A stretch of 64,000 bases of DNA. Source: a virus. Where the stretch lies: IMG/VR virus record IMGVR_UViG_3300021963_000083, positions 1 to 64,000 of that record, one strand, 5' to 3'. Below, one piece after another: positions 48,861 to 57,856 of the stretch. Positions within the stretch are counted from its first letter, which is position 1; each line of letters starts with the position of its first letter. The translations under genes were made by a program, and so were the position numbers. The notes under the pieces are model-generated. The model did no database searches and was not told the origin of the DNA. It was given only the letters and a program-made list of their open reading frames with translations.

Positions 48861-51800
48861 TAGAGTTTCCCTACTGAAGGACGAGTATAAACATTAACGT
48901 TTACATCTTCCATGAATGTCTTGCCACTAGCATTGGCTGCTTCGCGTAGCATCTTGATTATGTTACCCTTCTGACTTACAAGAACATCTTGGATGCCTTG
49001 TGAGTCGATAGCATTGATGGAGAAGTTGGCATTGATTGGCGATCCGCCTCCAACATCATTAGCTGGTGTTACTGAGATTGGAGTTTCTGGAGTAATAACT
49101 TCAGGACCCTTCTCACCAACAACGAAGCCTCGGTTTCCATATCCTCTCATTAGCTCACCACCGTAAGCCGAGCCTACTGTGCGATAATTTGAGGCATTTG
49201 AGCCTGTGCCCTGTGAGCCACGTAGATAAGCTACTTCTCCGCCTGCGCTAGCATTTGGACCCTTAGCTAAGTCTACTGTATCTGAGCGCTTGCCTATTGA
49301 TAGTGATGTTGGCATAGATGCTGCTTTTGGAGTATAGCTGCTTTCGTATTGAGTACCAGAAATAATCGCTATCTGAGCAAGACCCATAGCACCTATCATA
49401 CCTGCTAATATAGCTGCTGCAATAGGACCTACTTGTGCTGATGAAGCAAGAGCCCCAGCCACACCAGCTGCTGTTGACATAACTGCTTGTGCCATCATTA
49501 GCTTTTTGTTAGTATTGAACTGCTTTCTAGCTATTCCGTCCTTTTTCTTTTCTAGAGCATCTAATTTGGCCACGCTAGCGGCCGATTTACCATCTCTCTT
49601 TTCTTCTGCCGATATTTCTTTGTCTATGTTCTCTATCTTAGCTTTGGAAGTAGCATTTAGTATGCTCATTACTCCACCAATAACAGAAGATATAGCAGAA
49701 GCTACAGCGGCTACCTTATCGCCGGCACTAGCACCTGCGTCAGCTAATACGGCGAAAGTATCTTGGAAAGAATTGGAAATATTGACAGCGGACTGACCTA
49801 TCGCCAGTACTATCTCTCCTTGCGGACCAAGGGCCTGTAATGACTCTTTCATTTGATTAACGAAAGCTCCGAGTCCTTCGGTAACAAATTCCGTTCTAGT
49901 CATTAGCCCGTCTTTTACATCAGCAGCCATGTTTCTTACATTATTATACATGGAGATTAAGCCGTCGGGAGACTTTAATCCTTTTTCCATTGCTTTCTGT
50001 AAGTTTATACCTAAAGTATCTAAAGCCTTCTGTACAGTATCTACAGCATTAGTTTCGGCTCTATCTATAGACTCGTTAGTAACTTTGCCTAGCCTTGTAC
50101 TGGCGTCTTTAAATGTAGCTATCTGAGTATCTACAGCGGCAAGTCTTGCAGTTAGACCTTCTACTGAATCCTGCTGTGCGGTAACTACTATATCACCAGG
50201 AGCTTTTGTGCCTGCGGCAGCGGTAGTTGCTGCTGGAGCCTCTGCTTTCTTTGTTTTTGCTGCTGCTAGTTTATCCGCTATATCTTTTCTTTCGTCGGCT
50301 AATACCTTGGATCTACTTTCTATATCTGCTAGCATAGTATCTCGTTTAGCTTTTAGAAGAGCAAATTCTAGACGAATTATAGCTATTTTACCTTCGGCCT
50401 CTGCCTTTGCAATATCAAAAGCATCCTGAGCAGCCTGGACTTGTCTACGATACTGTACAGCTTCGGTATTTTCTATGCCCTTTCTCTTGGCCATGAGATC
50501 GAATACTGCGAGATTGTAGTCTTTCTGGGCCTTTATAGCCTCTGTAGCAGCCGATACTATTTGCTGCTCTATATTTAGAACTTCTTTCTTAAAATTTAGT
50601 CTATCTTCTTCGTTCTTAAAAGCGGCTAAAGCTATTCTCTGGCCTCTTTCTTCTACATCGACTAATGCGTCTGCGGCATCGTATCTTTCTTTTTCTATAT
50701 CACGAAGATTAGTATAATACTTTACTTGAGAGGAATTTCCACGTCCAGTCGCTCTCTTTATTTCCTGATCTAGAATCTGCTGTCTAATGTCCCACTCTTC
50801 TGACAGAGAGTCTCTCTTTTGCCGAGCAATTCTACCAATGTTGTCCAATTCTCTGGCGGTACTGTCATTAGCCATAGTTAGTAGACTTAAGGACTCTGCT
50901 TCTGACTTGGTTATGCTATCTTTTACCGCTCTAGTTTCTCTTTGTATTGCTAAAGACTCTCTTTCGTTTTCTAAGTCTTTAATTTTACTTGCTACTGACC
51001 TCTCCAGGGCCGAATTGCCTTGCATTAGTGCGGCGGTTATTTGCTTTTGTAGTGCTACGCTCTGTGCGTCTCCTACTCTTAGTTCATCCTTCTTATCTGA
51101 TATAGCGTCCGTTAATCTTTGCTGCTCTTTATTATAGTTTAATTTGGCCTGCTCCAAGCTAACTATTTTACCTTCTGCAGCTGCGACAGCTACAGCTTTT
51201 TTAGGGTCATTACTGTCAGTCTTAACTTGAGTACGTAATATAGAAAGTTGATCCTCTATATTTTGTTTCTCTTTTTCTGCTGTTATGTCCTTTAAGCTTT
51301 TAAGAAGTTCTAGAGTATCCTCTAGCTCTTTTAGTCTATTTCTCTGTTTTTGTAGATCAATATCCAAAAAGCTTTTTTGTATTTTTAGCTGCTCTACTTG
51401 TAGCGCGATGATTGCATTCTCAGCTTTCATCTGTCTAGCAACATCGTCTCCGGTTACGATACCCTGCTTTTGTATAACGTTTAACTGCGCCTGAGCTATT
51501 GCTAAGTTACCTTGAGCTAATATACTTTGTTCTTGAGCGTTTGCTAATAACTTATTATAATCCTGTACCTGCTTTGAGATTAGAGGAGTTATAGCCGTCA
51601 TTATCTTTGAGCGTTTGTCCTCAACTGGCCCTATTTGATTAGCTAAAGCACTGTACTCTTTCGTTCCCTCATTATACTTAGCTTGTTCTGCCTTTAGATT
51701 TTGTAGTTTAAGATCTACGTCATCAAATACAGATAAATTAGCTTGTACATCTAATGAGAAAATGTTTCTTGCATCGCCCTTAAATCCTGTGAGAGTTTCA

Positions 51801-54169
51801 GATAATCTCTTATTAAGATCAGTAGTTGATGTGCCTATAGATCCTGAATCTTCAATTGCCGCATTTACTTCTCTGAAAGAAGTCTTGAACGACTTGAATT
51901 TATCTATGATCGTATCATAAGCGGTTGTAGGAGTTATGCTCTTAATAAAGTCGGTATAGCCAGTATTAATACCAGATATAGATTTAGATAGAGAGTCAAA
52001 TCCTGATTCTATTCTTTTTAATGCAGTACTTGTTATACCAGCTTGTTGTGCTATGGCAGCTAGTTTTTTATCTGTATCGAGCTTATTGAACTTCTCTGCA
52101 CCCCCTTGAGCAGCATAAAATGCTTTAGCTACTCCAGGTAGTTGTTTCTCTAAATTATCTAGATACTGTGCGCCTGCTTCTGCATCATTCGACAGGTATA
52201 ATCCACTAGCCTCGTTTTGGAAAGCTTGAGCTGCTTGTGTGCTTGAGGATACGCCGAGTCTGTTCGCGTTATTTAGAAGTTTTTGCTTATTCTGTAAATT
52301 TCTAACTTCCTCAGCATCACCTTTATTAGTGGCTTCTATCAGCTTCTTTTGTAACTCTAATCTTTCATTTACCTTCTCTTTTGCTGAGGAGTCTTCCTTT
52401 TCTGATTTTCGTCTAGCCTCATAAACAGCTACGTATGCGTCGGCTAGTTCATAGATTGTAGCTGATTGGTTTTTAACTGCAGCTACGGCTCTATCAGCCG
52501 CGCTAGCTGTGCTTGCTTCTATTTTCTTTAATCCATCTATTTTTTTAGAAGTAGAATCTAGTACAGTATTGAATTCTTCGAAGGCTTTAATTGTATCTTC
52601 TGTTTGTCCGGTTAGTTTGTTAAATAACGGTCTTCCTATAAATTCCCAGAGTATACTTACAACGGCAATAACTTGACCTATTACTGGAAGGAAGTTTAAG
52701 AATCCAATTGCGGCTACTTTACCGGCCGCAGCTATACCCTTACCAGTAGCTGTGGCTGTATTAAGTAAGCCTTTTAATGATTTTTCTGAAGTCTTAGCTG
52801 CATTATAATTGACTGTAAACGAGTTACTTAGTGCTCTTACTGTTTCACCTAATTTTTGCTTACTATTAGCTAAGCCCACTCCCTCCGAGGCTGCGAAGCC
52901 CTGTGCTTTAGCTTCTTCAAGTAATACTTTCGACTGAGTTTTCTGTATTGACTCTAAACTTTTTCTTCTAGCTATTTCAGCTTCTTGTACTTTCTCTTTA
53001 TTTTTAGCATTTCTATCCATCGAAGCTTTTTCTCTGGCTTCGGACTCTTCTCTGGCAGCCTTATACTGCTCCGTAGTAGCCTGACCCTGCTTAGCGGCAA
53101 GTATATAGTCATTAATAGCTTTTCTTTTACCGCCAGCTAGTGTTTTCTGTCCTTCTAATTCTGTTACGGCGGCTTTCTTATTATTTTCCGCTGCCTTTAA
53201 AGCTGTCTTAGATGCGTCCTGCAATCCAGGAATAATTTGTCCACGTATACTACTTACGAATAGAGTAGAGAATCCAAGTAGTATCATCTGACTAGAGGAT
53301 AAGAAAGATACTAATGGTTTTAGTAGAACATTTATTATGCCTAATCCTGATTTTATTAAGTTATCAAATGTTGATGCTAACTGGTTATATGGATTTGGGT
53401 CTACTTCTTCTGCTAATCCACCGAATTTTAAAGTACCCTGCTCAACCCAAGCATTTAGTAGTGCTTGTTGTTTTTGCATTTGAGTCATACTGCCAGCAGT
53501 TATATTATTCTGTCTAGCATACTTTTCGGAAGCTTCTGTTATCTTGGTGGTTAATCCAAGTTCGTCGACTAGTTCTGGCTCCATCTTAGTGACGGCTAGT
53601 ATCATACGATTTAACGAATCCGGAACATCTCTACCGAGGGCTAATGAGGCTTCATAAGCTACTTTTGTAAGTTTTTCTAAATCGGCTGAGCTTATACCTG
53701 AGGTGGAACCTTGTGCTGTAGCTCTCATAGCTTCGGTCGTACTGATTGAGTCTTTTGTTATATCTTTTAGTCTTGAACTAAGTACACTAAGTGTCTTACC
53801 AGTTCTTGCTCCTTGAGCTTCTAATCCTTGTAATAAAGATTCTGCTTGTGCTGCATTATTTAATGCACTAAAAGCGGCCGACACGGCGAAGGCGTTCGCT
53901 GCAAGTGCTGCGTATGCGCCAACTAAACCATTATTCCCATCTCCGATAGTCTGGCTTAATTTAGCGAAACTTTTAGTAGAATTAGCAGTACCAATTATAC
54001 CTTTATTCTGCTTAGAATAGTGATCGTCCGCCTGCTTTCCAGCAGCAACTTGTGCGTTGCCTAAGCCAGTTACAGCTTTACCAGCTTTATTGATTTGCTT
54101 TTCAGCTAATGCTAAGGATCCGTCTTCACGGACCTTGAATGTCATTGTAAATGTTGCGTCGTTAGCCAT
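48860..54169 (-). CDS. Tape measure protein (1769 aa)
   Basis: The longest gene, as usual for long-tailed phages. The product is mostly helical and Lys/Ala/Glu-rich, with a central coiled coil of roughly 600 residues and hydrophobic stretches that could insert in the membrane (IINVLLKPLVSFLSSSQMIL, AAIGFLNFLPVIGQVIAVVS, VMSTAAGVAGALASSAQVGP). It fixes tail length and is ejected before DNA. By the usual 0.15 nm per residue, the tail would be about 265 nm. It starts inside the end of the chaperone frame at 54162, as in lambda. Confidence 0.92.
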   Translation of the reverse strand: MANDATFTMTFKVREDGSLALAEKQINKAGKAVTGLGNAQVAAGKQADDHYSKQNKGIIGTANSTKSFAKLSQTIGDGNNGLVGAYAALAANAFAVSAAFSALNNAAQAESLLQGLEAQGARTGKTLSVLSSRLKDITKDSISTTEAMRATAQGSTSGISSADLEKLTKVAYEASLALGRDVPDSLNRMILAVTKMEPELVDELGLTTKITEASEKYARQNNITAGSMTQMQKQQALLNAWVEQGTLKFGGLAEEVDPNPYNQLASTFDNLIKSGLGIINVLLKPLVSFLSSSQMILLGFSTLFVSSIRGQIIPGLQDASKTALKAAENNKKAAVTELEGQKTLAGGKRKAINDYILAAKQGQATTEQYKAAREESEAREKASMDRNAKNKEKVQEAEIARRKSLESIQKTQSKVLLEEAKAQGFAASEGVGLANSKQKLGETVRALSNSFTVNYNAAKTSEKSLKGLLNTATATGKGIAAAGKVAAIGFLNFLPVIGQVIAVVSILWEFIGRPLFNKLTGQTEDTIKAFEEFNTVLDSTSKKIDGLKKIEASTASAADRAVAAVKNQSATIYELADAYVAVYEARRKSEKEDSSAKEKVNERLELQKKLIEATNKGDAEEVRNLQNKQKLLNNANRLGVSSSTQAAQAFQNEASGLYLSNDAEAGAQYLDNLEKQLPGVAKAFYAAQGGAEKFNKLDTDKKLAAIAQQAGITSTALKRIESGFDSLSKSISGINTGYTDFIKSITPTTAYDTIIDKFKSFKTSFREVNAAIEDSGSIGTSTTDLNKRLSETLTGFKGDARNIFSLDVQANLSVFDDVDLKLQNLKAEQAKYNEGTKEYSALANQIGPVEDKRSKIMTAITPLISKQVQDYNKLLANAQEQSILAQGNLAIAQAQLNVIQKQGIVTGDDVARQMKAENAIIALQVEQLKIQKSFLDIDLQKQRNRLKELEDTLELLKSLKDITAEKEKQNIEDQLSILRTQVKTDSNDPKKAVAVAAAEGKIVSLEQAKLNYNKEQQRLTDAISDKKDELRVGDAQSVALQKQITAALMQGNSALERSVASKIKDLENERESLAIQRETRAVKDSITKSEAESLSLLTMANDSTARELDNIGRIARQKRDSLSEEWDIRQQILDQEIKRATGRGNSSQVKYYTNLRDIEKERYDAADALVDVEERGQRIALAAFKNEEDRLNFKKEVLNIEQQIVSAATEAIKAQKDYNLAVFDLMAKRKGIENTEAVQYRRQVQAAQDAFDIAKAEAEGKIAIIRLEFALLKAKRDTMLADIESRSKVLADERKDIADKLAAAKTKKAEAPAATTAAAGTKAPGDIVVTAQQDSVEGLTARLAAVDTQIATFKDASTRLGKVTNESIDRAETNAVDTVQKALDTLGINLQKAMEKGLKSPDGLISMYNNVRNMAADVKDGLMTRTEFVTEGLGAFVNQMKESLQALGPQGEIVLAIGQSAVNISNSFQDTFAVLADAGASAGDKVAAVASAISSVIGGVMSILNATSKAKIENIDKEISAEEKRDGKSAASVAKLDALEKKKDGIARKQFNTNKKLMMAQAVMSTAAGVAGALASSAQVGPIAAAILAGMIGAMGLAQIAIISGTQYESSYTPKAASMPTSLSIGKRSDTVDLAKGPNASAGGEVAYLRGSQGTGSNASNYRTVGSAYGGELMRGYGNRGFVVGEKGPEVITPETPISVTPANDVGGGSPINANFSINAIDSQGIQDVLVSQKGNIIKMLREAANASGKTFMEDVNVNVYTRPSVGKL

Positions 54170-54584
54170 TTCCCTTCTTTTTGACGGAATCCCGTGCTTT
54201 TTTCATTTGCTCTGCCGATCTCTGTATTAAATGAGCATCAAGGCGAACTAGAGCTTCTAGAAAAATATCTTTCTCTGTTACCCCGACTACATCCATGTGT
54301 AGTGGTAATGATGTATAATCTTTACCCATATAACCTATATCGGGGTAAACTCTATCGCCGAGCCTGTTAAAGACTTCGATTGCTTGCTGCAATGGTATCG
54401 GGAAATCTCCGTATTCAGGAGGACATTTATCTTCGGAAGGATCCTGACCCATCTGGTCACAGAGGGTCAGGTATTTATCCTTCGTCATCCCGATATCAAG
54501 GTTCTTGTGCCACTTTTCCAGCCTTTCCCACATCTGCTCCCTTTGTTCCTGAACGAAAGTTCTCAAGATCGAACACCGTATCAT
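54162..54584 (-). CDS. Tail assembly chaperone, second frame (gpGT-like extension)
   Basis: Open in a frame shifted by +1 from the gene at 54496-54948 and directly upstream of the tape measure, which is the place of lambda gpT. Visible features are TKDKYLTLCDQMGQDPSEDK, PPEYGDFPIPLQQAIEVFNRL and a basic helical C-terminus. The frame is open from 54584, but the first part is probably only read-in; the likely product is a fusion made by frameshifting near 54496-54501, adding 111 residues. An independent start is possible but no good ribosome binding site is seen. Confidence 0.7.
   Translation of the reverse strand: MIRCSILRTFVQEQREQMWERLEKWHKNLDIGMTKDKYLTLCDQMGQDPSEDKCPPEYGDFPIPLQQAIEVFNRLGDRVYPDIGYMGKDYTSLPLHMDVVGVTEKDIFLEALVRLDAHLIQRSAEQMKKARDSVKKKGNG
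54496..54501 (-). other. Candidate +1 frameshift site CCT-TGA
   Basis: The first chaperone frame ends GAA CCT TGA. A P-site tRNA slipping from CCT to CTT while the ribosome waits at TGA would continue as GAT ATC GGG in the second frame and give a 261-residue fusion. The logic is like prfB (CTT-TGA) and the CCC-TGA shift of Listeria phage PSA. Another candidate is the AAA-G step about 15 bases upstream. Confidence 0.5.
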
Positions 54585-54948
54585 TTACCCAGGTATCAAA
54601 CTCTGATGAGTTAGTAACTAGTAGCTTGGCGTTGTCTTGTGAGTAAGGAAGGAGATCTTCTGGATTAACTGAAGATAAGTTAACTAGAATGAAGTCTTCG
54701 AGATACTTATACTTAAATCCTTTCCAGTTCTTGATTGTAGCCTTAGTGAACTCTGAAATGAATTTTTCTTCATTTAGTTCTTCTACTGGCTTACGTGTAG
54801 CCTTATCATATTTAGTAATTAGGCAGCGCTTACGTAGCGCTGTTAATTCTGGGCGAGAGAGGTTTACTACCTCTACTTCGAAGCCTTCGTAGCCTGGATA
54901 TTCTACCCACGCTGACTTTGTATCGACCATTAGTTCACTTAAATTCAT
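54496..54948 (-). CDS. Tail assembly chaperone, first frame (gpG-like, 150 aa)
   Basis: The product starts MNLSELMVDTKSAWVEYPGY and contains EVEVVNLSRPELTALRKRCL and KWNGFK-like KATIKNWKGFKYKYLEDFIL, resembling the G-type chaperones that coat the tape measure (the pattern W.GF....L is typical). Its position between tail-tube genes and the tape measure and its overlap with an open second frame support this. It ends CCT TGA, where a share of ribosomes may shift into the second frame. Confidence 0.75.
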   Translation of the reverse strand: MNLSELMVDTKSAWVEYPGYEGFEVEVVNLSRPELTALRKRCLITKYDKATRKPVEELNEEKFISEFTKATIKNWKGFKYKYLEDFILVNLSSVNPEDLLPYSQDNAKLLVTNSSEFDTWVNDTVFDLENFRSGTKGADVGKAGKVAQEP

Positions 54949-55872
54949 TTATGCTCCTTTGTAAAGAGGTTTTACAATTGTTGAGTTGGAATTGAGTCTA
55001 AAATCGTAGACTCTGTTAATAAGCTCCTCAAAATTCAATCTTCTTGTAAATACTGTAGAAGGTAAGTTGAATTGTAATATTGGAGTTGTTGTTGAATATG
55101 ACTGCTCGTATATTTCTATATTAACGGCTGCAGTCGTACTTGAATCTGATATTGAATCTACGTTATCAGACGTAATAAATTGAGTTACTGAACCAGAGAA
55201 AGTTCTTTTCTCTAATACATATGAAGTAAGATATTTAATAGTATTCTCTGCTAGAGACTCCTGTAAGGTGTTCCCATCGTACCATTTTATATCATTTTTT
55301 AAATCCATGTTAATGGACGCTATACTATCTAATACTGTACCACCTATTGTGACTCTCATAGTATCAATAGTAGCGTACTTATTGCCTACTCCATATGTTG
55401 GAGTAAATACTGTGCCTGGTATTGCTGTTGGTACATTTCCATGCTTAGAAATCTTAGACGCAGTACCAGAAACTGACATAGTTATAACAGATCTCATTTC
55501 TAAATTAAAAGTAATGGATTCTATAACGCACTTAGCAATCTTATATATAACATTGTCCGATTCTATATACATATCGAAATTAGTTATAGTGCCAGTACTA
55601 TATTCTCTAGCTAATGTTAACACTATTGGTGTTGTAGTAATATTTAATACAGGAGTAGTAAAACTAAAATTGGCCACATTAGCACTATTAACTACAGCGT
55701 ATTCATGTAGAGATGTTTGGCTGTGCAGTGTTTTTCTAGGGGCGCTTTGCTCGTCAAATGTCTGAGAAGCACTAATGTCGGAATATATTTCTATAGAGTG
55801 CTTATTGGTAGCAGTACCAGTAGCATCTAACTCTACAATATACAGTTTTGCGTTTTTCTTAAGGTTGTACAT
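54949..55872 (-). CDS. Tail-tube-like protein (307 aa)
   Basis: A beta-rich protein with IAKCVIESITFNLEMRSVIT MSVSGTASKI and, later, DTMRVTIGGTVLDSIASINM DLKNDIKW, a layout that resembles its neighbour at 55966 (VNFEIDGIATVSWSGMGRTI then KTYAVTLTGGSITISNNMSF). So it is probably a paralogue: a tube-end, tail-completion or collar-like tube protein. It has its own promoter and a 5' hairpin in the leader (55885-55952), and a weak ribosome binding site. Confidence 0.6.
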   Translation of the reverse strand: MYNLKKNAKLYIVELDATGTATNKHSIEIYSDISASQTFDEQSAPRKTLHSQTSLHEYAVVNSANVANFSFTTPVLNITTTPIVLTLAREYSTGTITNFDMYIESDNVIYKIAKCVIESITFNLEMRSVITMSVSGTASKISKHGNVPTAIPGTVFTPTYGVGNKYATIDTMRVTIGGTVLDSIASINMDLKNDIKWYDGNTLQESLAENTIKYLTSYVLEKRTFSGSVTQFITSDNVDSISDSSTTAAVNIEIYEQSYSTTTPILQFNLPSTVFTRRLNFEELINRVYDFRLNSNSTIVKPLYKGA

Positions 55873-55884
55873 ATCTTACACGAA

Positions 55885-55912
55885 GGGGGAGCAAAATTTC
55901 TTCTGCTCCCCC
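55885..55912 (-). other. Hairpin at the 5' end of the tail message
   Basis: GGGGGAGCA and TGCTCCCCC form a 9-bp stem with a 10-base loop. It starts about five bases after the transcription start expected from the promoter at 55924-55952. There is no U-tract, so an mRNA-stabilising 5' stem-loop is more likely than a terminator. Confidence 0.6.
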
Positions 55913-55923
55913 GAGTTTCTATA

Positions 55924-55952
55924 ATTATAGAATGGTTGGTCCTTAATGTCAA
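55924..55952 (-). promoter_or_regulatory. Late-region sigma70 promoter
   Basis: On the minus strand TTGACA (55947-55952), 17 bp, TATAAT (55924-55929): a perfect match inside the late operon, between the major tail protein and the rest of the tail genes. Confidence 0.88.
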
Positions 55953-55965
55953 GAACTATTTTTTA

Positions 55966-57387
55966 TTAGGCTACGTAACGAATTTTTGTTAGTTCATCTG
56001 TGCCACTAATAGTTGTTGGCAGGGCGGTGAAGTTTACTTCGAATGCGATTACATCGTCAATATTAATGCTAGGAATTTCTAAGTGACACTGGCCCATTTC
56101 GAACATAATACCTGGAGAGGCCGGATACCCAGCAGTATTGCCCTTTCCACCTACAAAGAATTCTAGATCGAACTTGTTAGTAACAGTTGTGGTAGCACCT
56201 AGAAGATCCTGATAAAGATCTATACTTCCGTTTGTTGCCTCGTCCAGGTAGCAAGTGAATGATCCTGAAACAGAGCGAGTACCTGTTACGTGCTCAAGTG
56301 GCTGATTAACAACACCAATTACTTCTGGTGTTAGGAAACTCATGTTATTACTAATCGTGATGCTTCCTCCAGTTAGAGTAACTGCGTAAGTCTTAGCGTT
56401 AGGTGTTACACCAACAGCGTTTAGAGCAGTTAGACGGTTACGAATCATGTTACTTGTTGAAGTAACACCATTAGTGATTAGGGTATAACCAGCAGCTGAG
56501 AAGTCTACAGAAGCTACTTCTGAGATTGTTCTACCCATTCCTGACCAAGAAACTGTTGCGATACCGTCAATTTCAAAGTTAACAGTAGCTTCATTAACAC
56601 AAGCATTGGCAATTCTATAAATTGTTGTGGCTTCACTTGCAGGGAATACGCCGTTTGTTGCCCCATCCTGGATGGCTTTATTGGCACCTAGAACAAAATA
56701 AAGGTCAAAAGTACCTAGTCTTGTTTTATTTGACCCGGTTGTAAAGAAGTCCAGTTCTGTTGCTGTTGTAGCGAAGGCAGTAGAAGCTACCTTACCAGAA
56801 GTTGCGGTTACTGCTGTTGTACCTGCTGGTGCAGCATAGCTTACTGTGGTATTTGTTACGGCTGTAACTACGAAGGTATTTGTACCAGTAACTGCAGGGC
56901 TACTGTTAGTATAGGTTACTCCAGATACTGAGATTGGATCTCCGACCTTGAAGTATGTTCCTCCTGCTGATGCAGCTGTTGTAAATGTAAGTGTAACTAC
57001 GCCTGAAGCCAGTGCAGCGCCTGTACCAAAAGGAAGACCTGCGGTTTGACCTGCTGTTGCTGTGTAGTTAGTTTCTGCAAACATAGAGTGCCATAGAATT
57101 TCTTCTGGTGCACGAACTACGGTAGCTAGAGTTGGGCGAGCATATGTATCGAAGCTCCACTCAGCTGGTGCTAGTGAGTCATTGAATGAGCGCTGACCAC
57201 GACGGCTTCTGCCAGTAGCATCTGCCATTTCATTTAGCGTAATCTGACTTGAATTTGTTGATTGACTGAATGAGTAACCACTTAGAACTGGGATTTCCCA
57301 TACGTTGAATGTTGAGGTACCTACAGCCTGAACTGCGTATACCTTTGTATCTCTATTGAAGAAGAGGTTTGAATCACCTACTGCCAT
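55966..57387 (-). CDS. Major tail tube protein (473 aa)
   Basis: The product starts MAVGDSNLFFNRDTKVYAVQ and has AEWSFDTYARPTLATVVRAP EEILWHSMF, a pattern of large tail-tube proteins like T5 pb6. A central Thr/Val-rich insert (GVTYTNSSPAVTGTNTFVVTA) looks like a surface Ig-like addition. Its second half repeats the tube fold (VNFEIDGIATVSWSGMGRTI; FEMGQCHLEIPSINIDDVIAFEVNF). AGGAGATT precedes the ATG. Its place after the tail terminator gene and the strong expression signals downstream fit a major structural protein. Confidence 0.8.
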   Translation of the reverse strand: MAVGDSNLFFNRDTKVYAVQAVGTSTFNVWEIPVLSGYSFSQSTNSSQITLNEMADATGRSRRGQRSFNDSLAPAEWSFDTYARPTLATVVRAPEEILWHSMFAETNYTATAGQTAGLPFGTGAALASGVVTLTFTTAASAGGTYFKVGDPISVSGVTYTNSSPAVTGTNTFVVTAVTNTTVSYAAPAGTTAVTATSGKVASTAFATTATELDFFTTGSNKTRLGTFDLYFVLGANKAIQDGATNGVFPASEATTIYRIANACVNEATVNFEIDGIATVSWSGMGRTISEVASVDFSAAGYTLITNGVTSTSNMIRNRLTALNAVGVTPNAKTYAVTLTGGSITISNNMSFLTPEVIGVVNQPLEHVTGTRSVSGSFTCYLDEATNGSIDLYQDLLGATTTVTNKFDLEFFVGGKGNTAGYPASPGIMFEMGQCHLEIPSINIDDVIAFEVNFTALPTTISGTDELTKIRYVA

Positions 57388-57409
57388 TTTAATCTCCTAA
57401 AGTACTTCA

Positions 57410-57856
57410 CTAGTACTTTACCTGTAGGGTCATCTCTCCGACTCCAAGTGGTGCGAGAGCTCCCTGATCTGTATCTATGTCTGTTATAATAATATCTCTT
57501 GTGTGACCACTGTTACCGGAAGAGTCGACGTATGCCAACCTGCCATTTCTGTCTATGATTAATTCGACATCTTCCAGTAACTTTTCAAGAGCCATCGTTG
57601 AATCTTCTTCGTTAACGTAAGCACGAAGGATGACGTCTAGGTATCTATCCTTAGCTCCTCCGCCTTGGTGGACGATAGATTCTGCTCCGGCGACTAAACA
57701 TATACAAGGAAATTCTTGGATCTCGTCCCAGAATCTCATTTTAGGATATGCCTGTTCGCCTAAATCTGTTGAATAACCATTAGCATAGCTAACGGTTTTT
57801 AGCTTGTCCGTAAGAGCTTCTACAATTGAGCTTCTACGAGTTCTATTTGTAACCAT
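57410..57856 (-). CDS. Tail terminator / tail completion protein (148 aa)
   Basis: The pattern SSIVEALTDKLKTVSYANGY (helix), then FPCICLVAGAESIVHQGGGAKDRYLDVILRAYV and LEKLLEDVELIIDRNG resembles the gpU / gp17-like tail terminators (DUF3168-like), which cap the tube at the head end. The position between the connector genes and the major tube gene agrees. It starts directly after the upstream stop (57857). Confidence 0.72.
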   Translation of the reverse strand: MVTNRTRRSSIVEALTDKLKTVSYANGYSTDLGEQAYPKMRFWDEIQEFPCICLVAGAESIVHQGGGAKDRYLDVILRAYVNEEDSTMALEKLLEDVELIIDRNGRLAYVDSSGNSGHTRDIIITDIDTDQGALAPLGVGEMTLQVKY

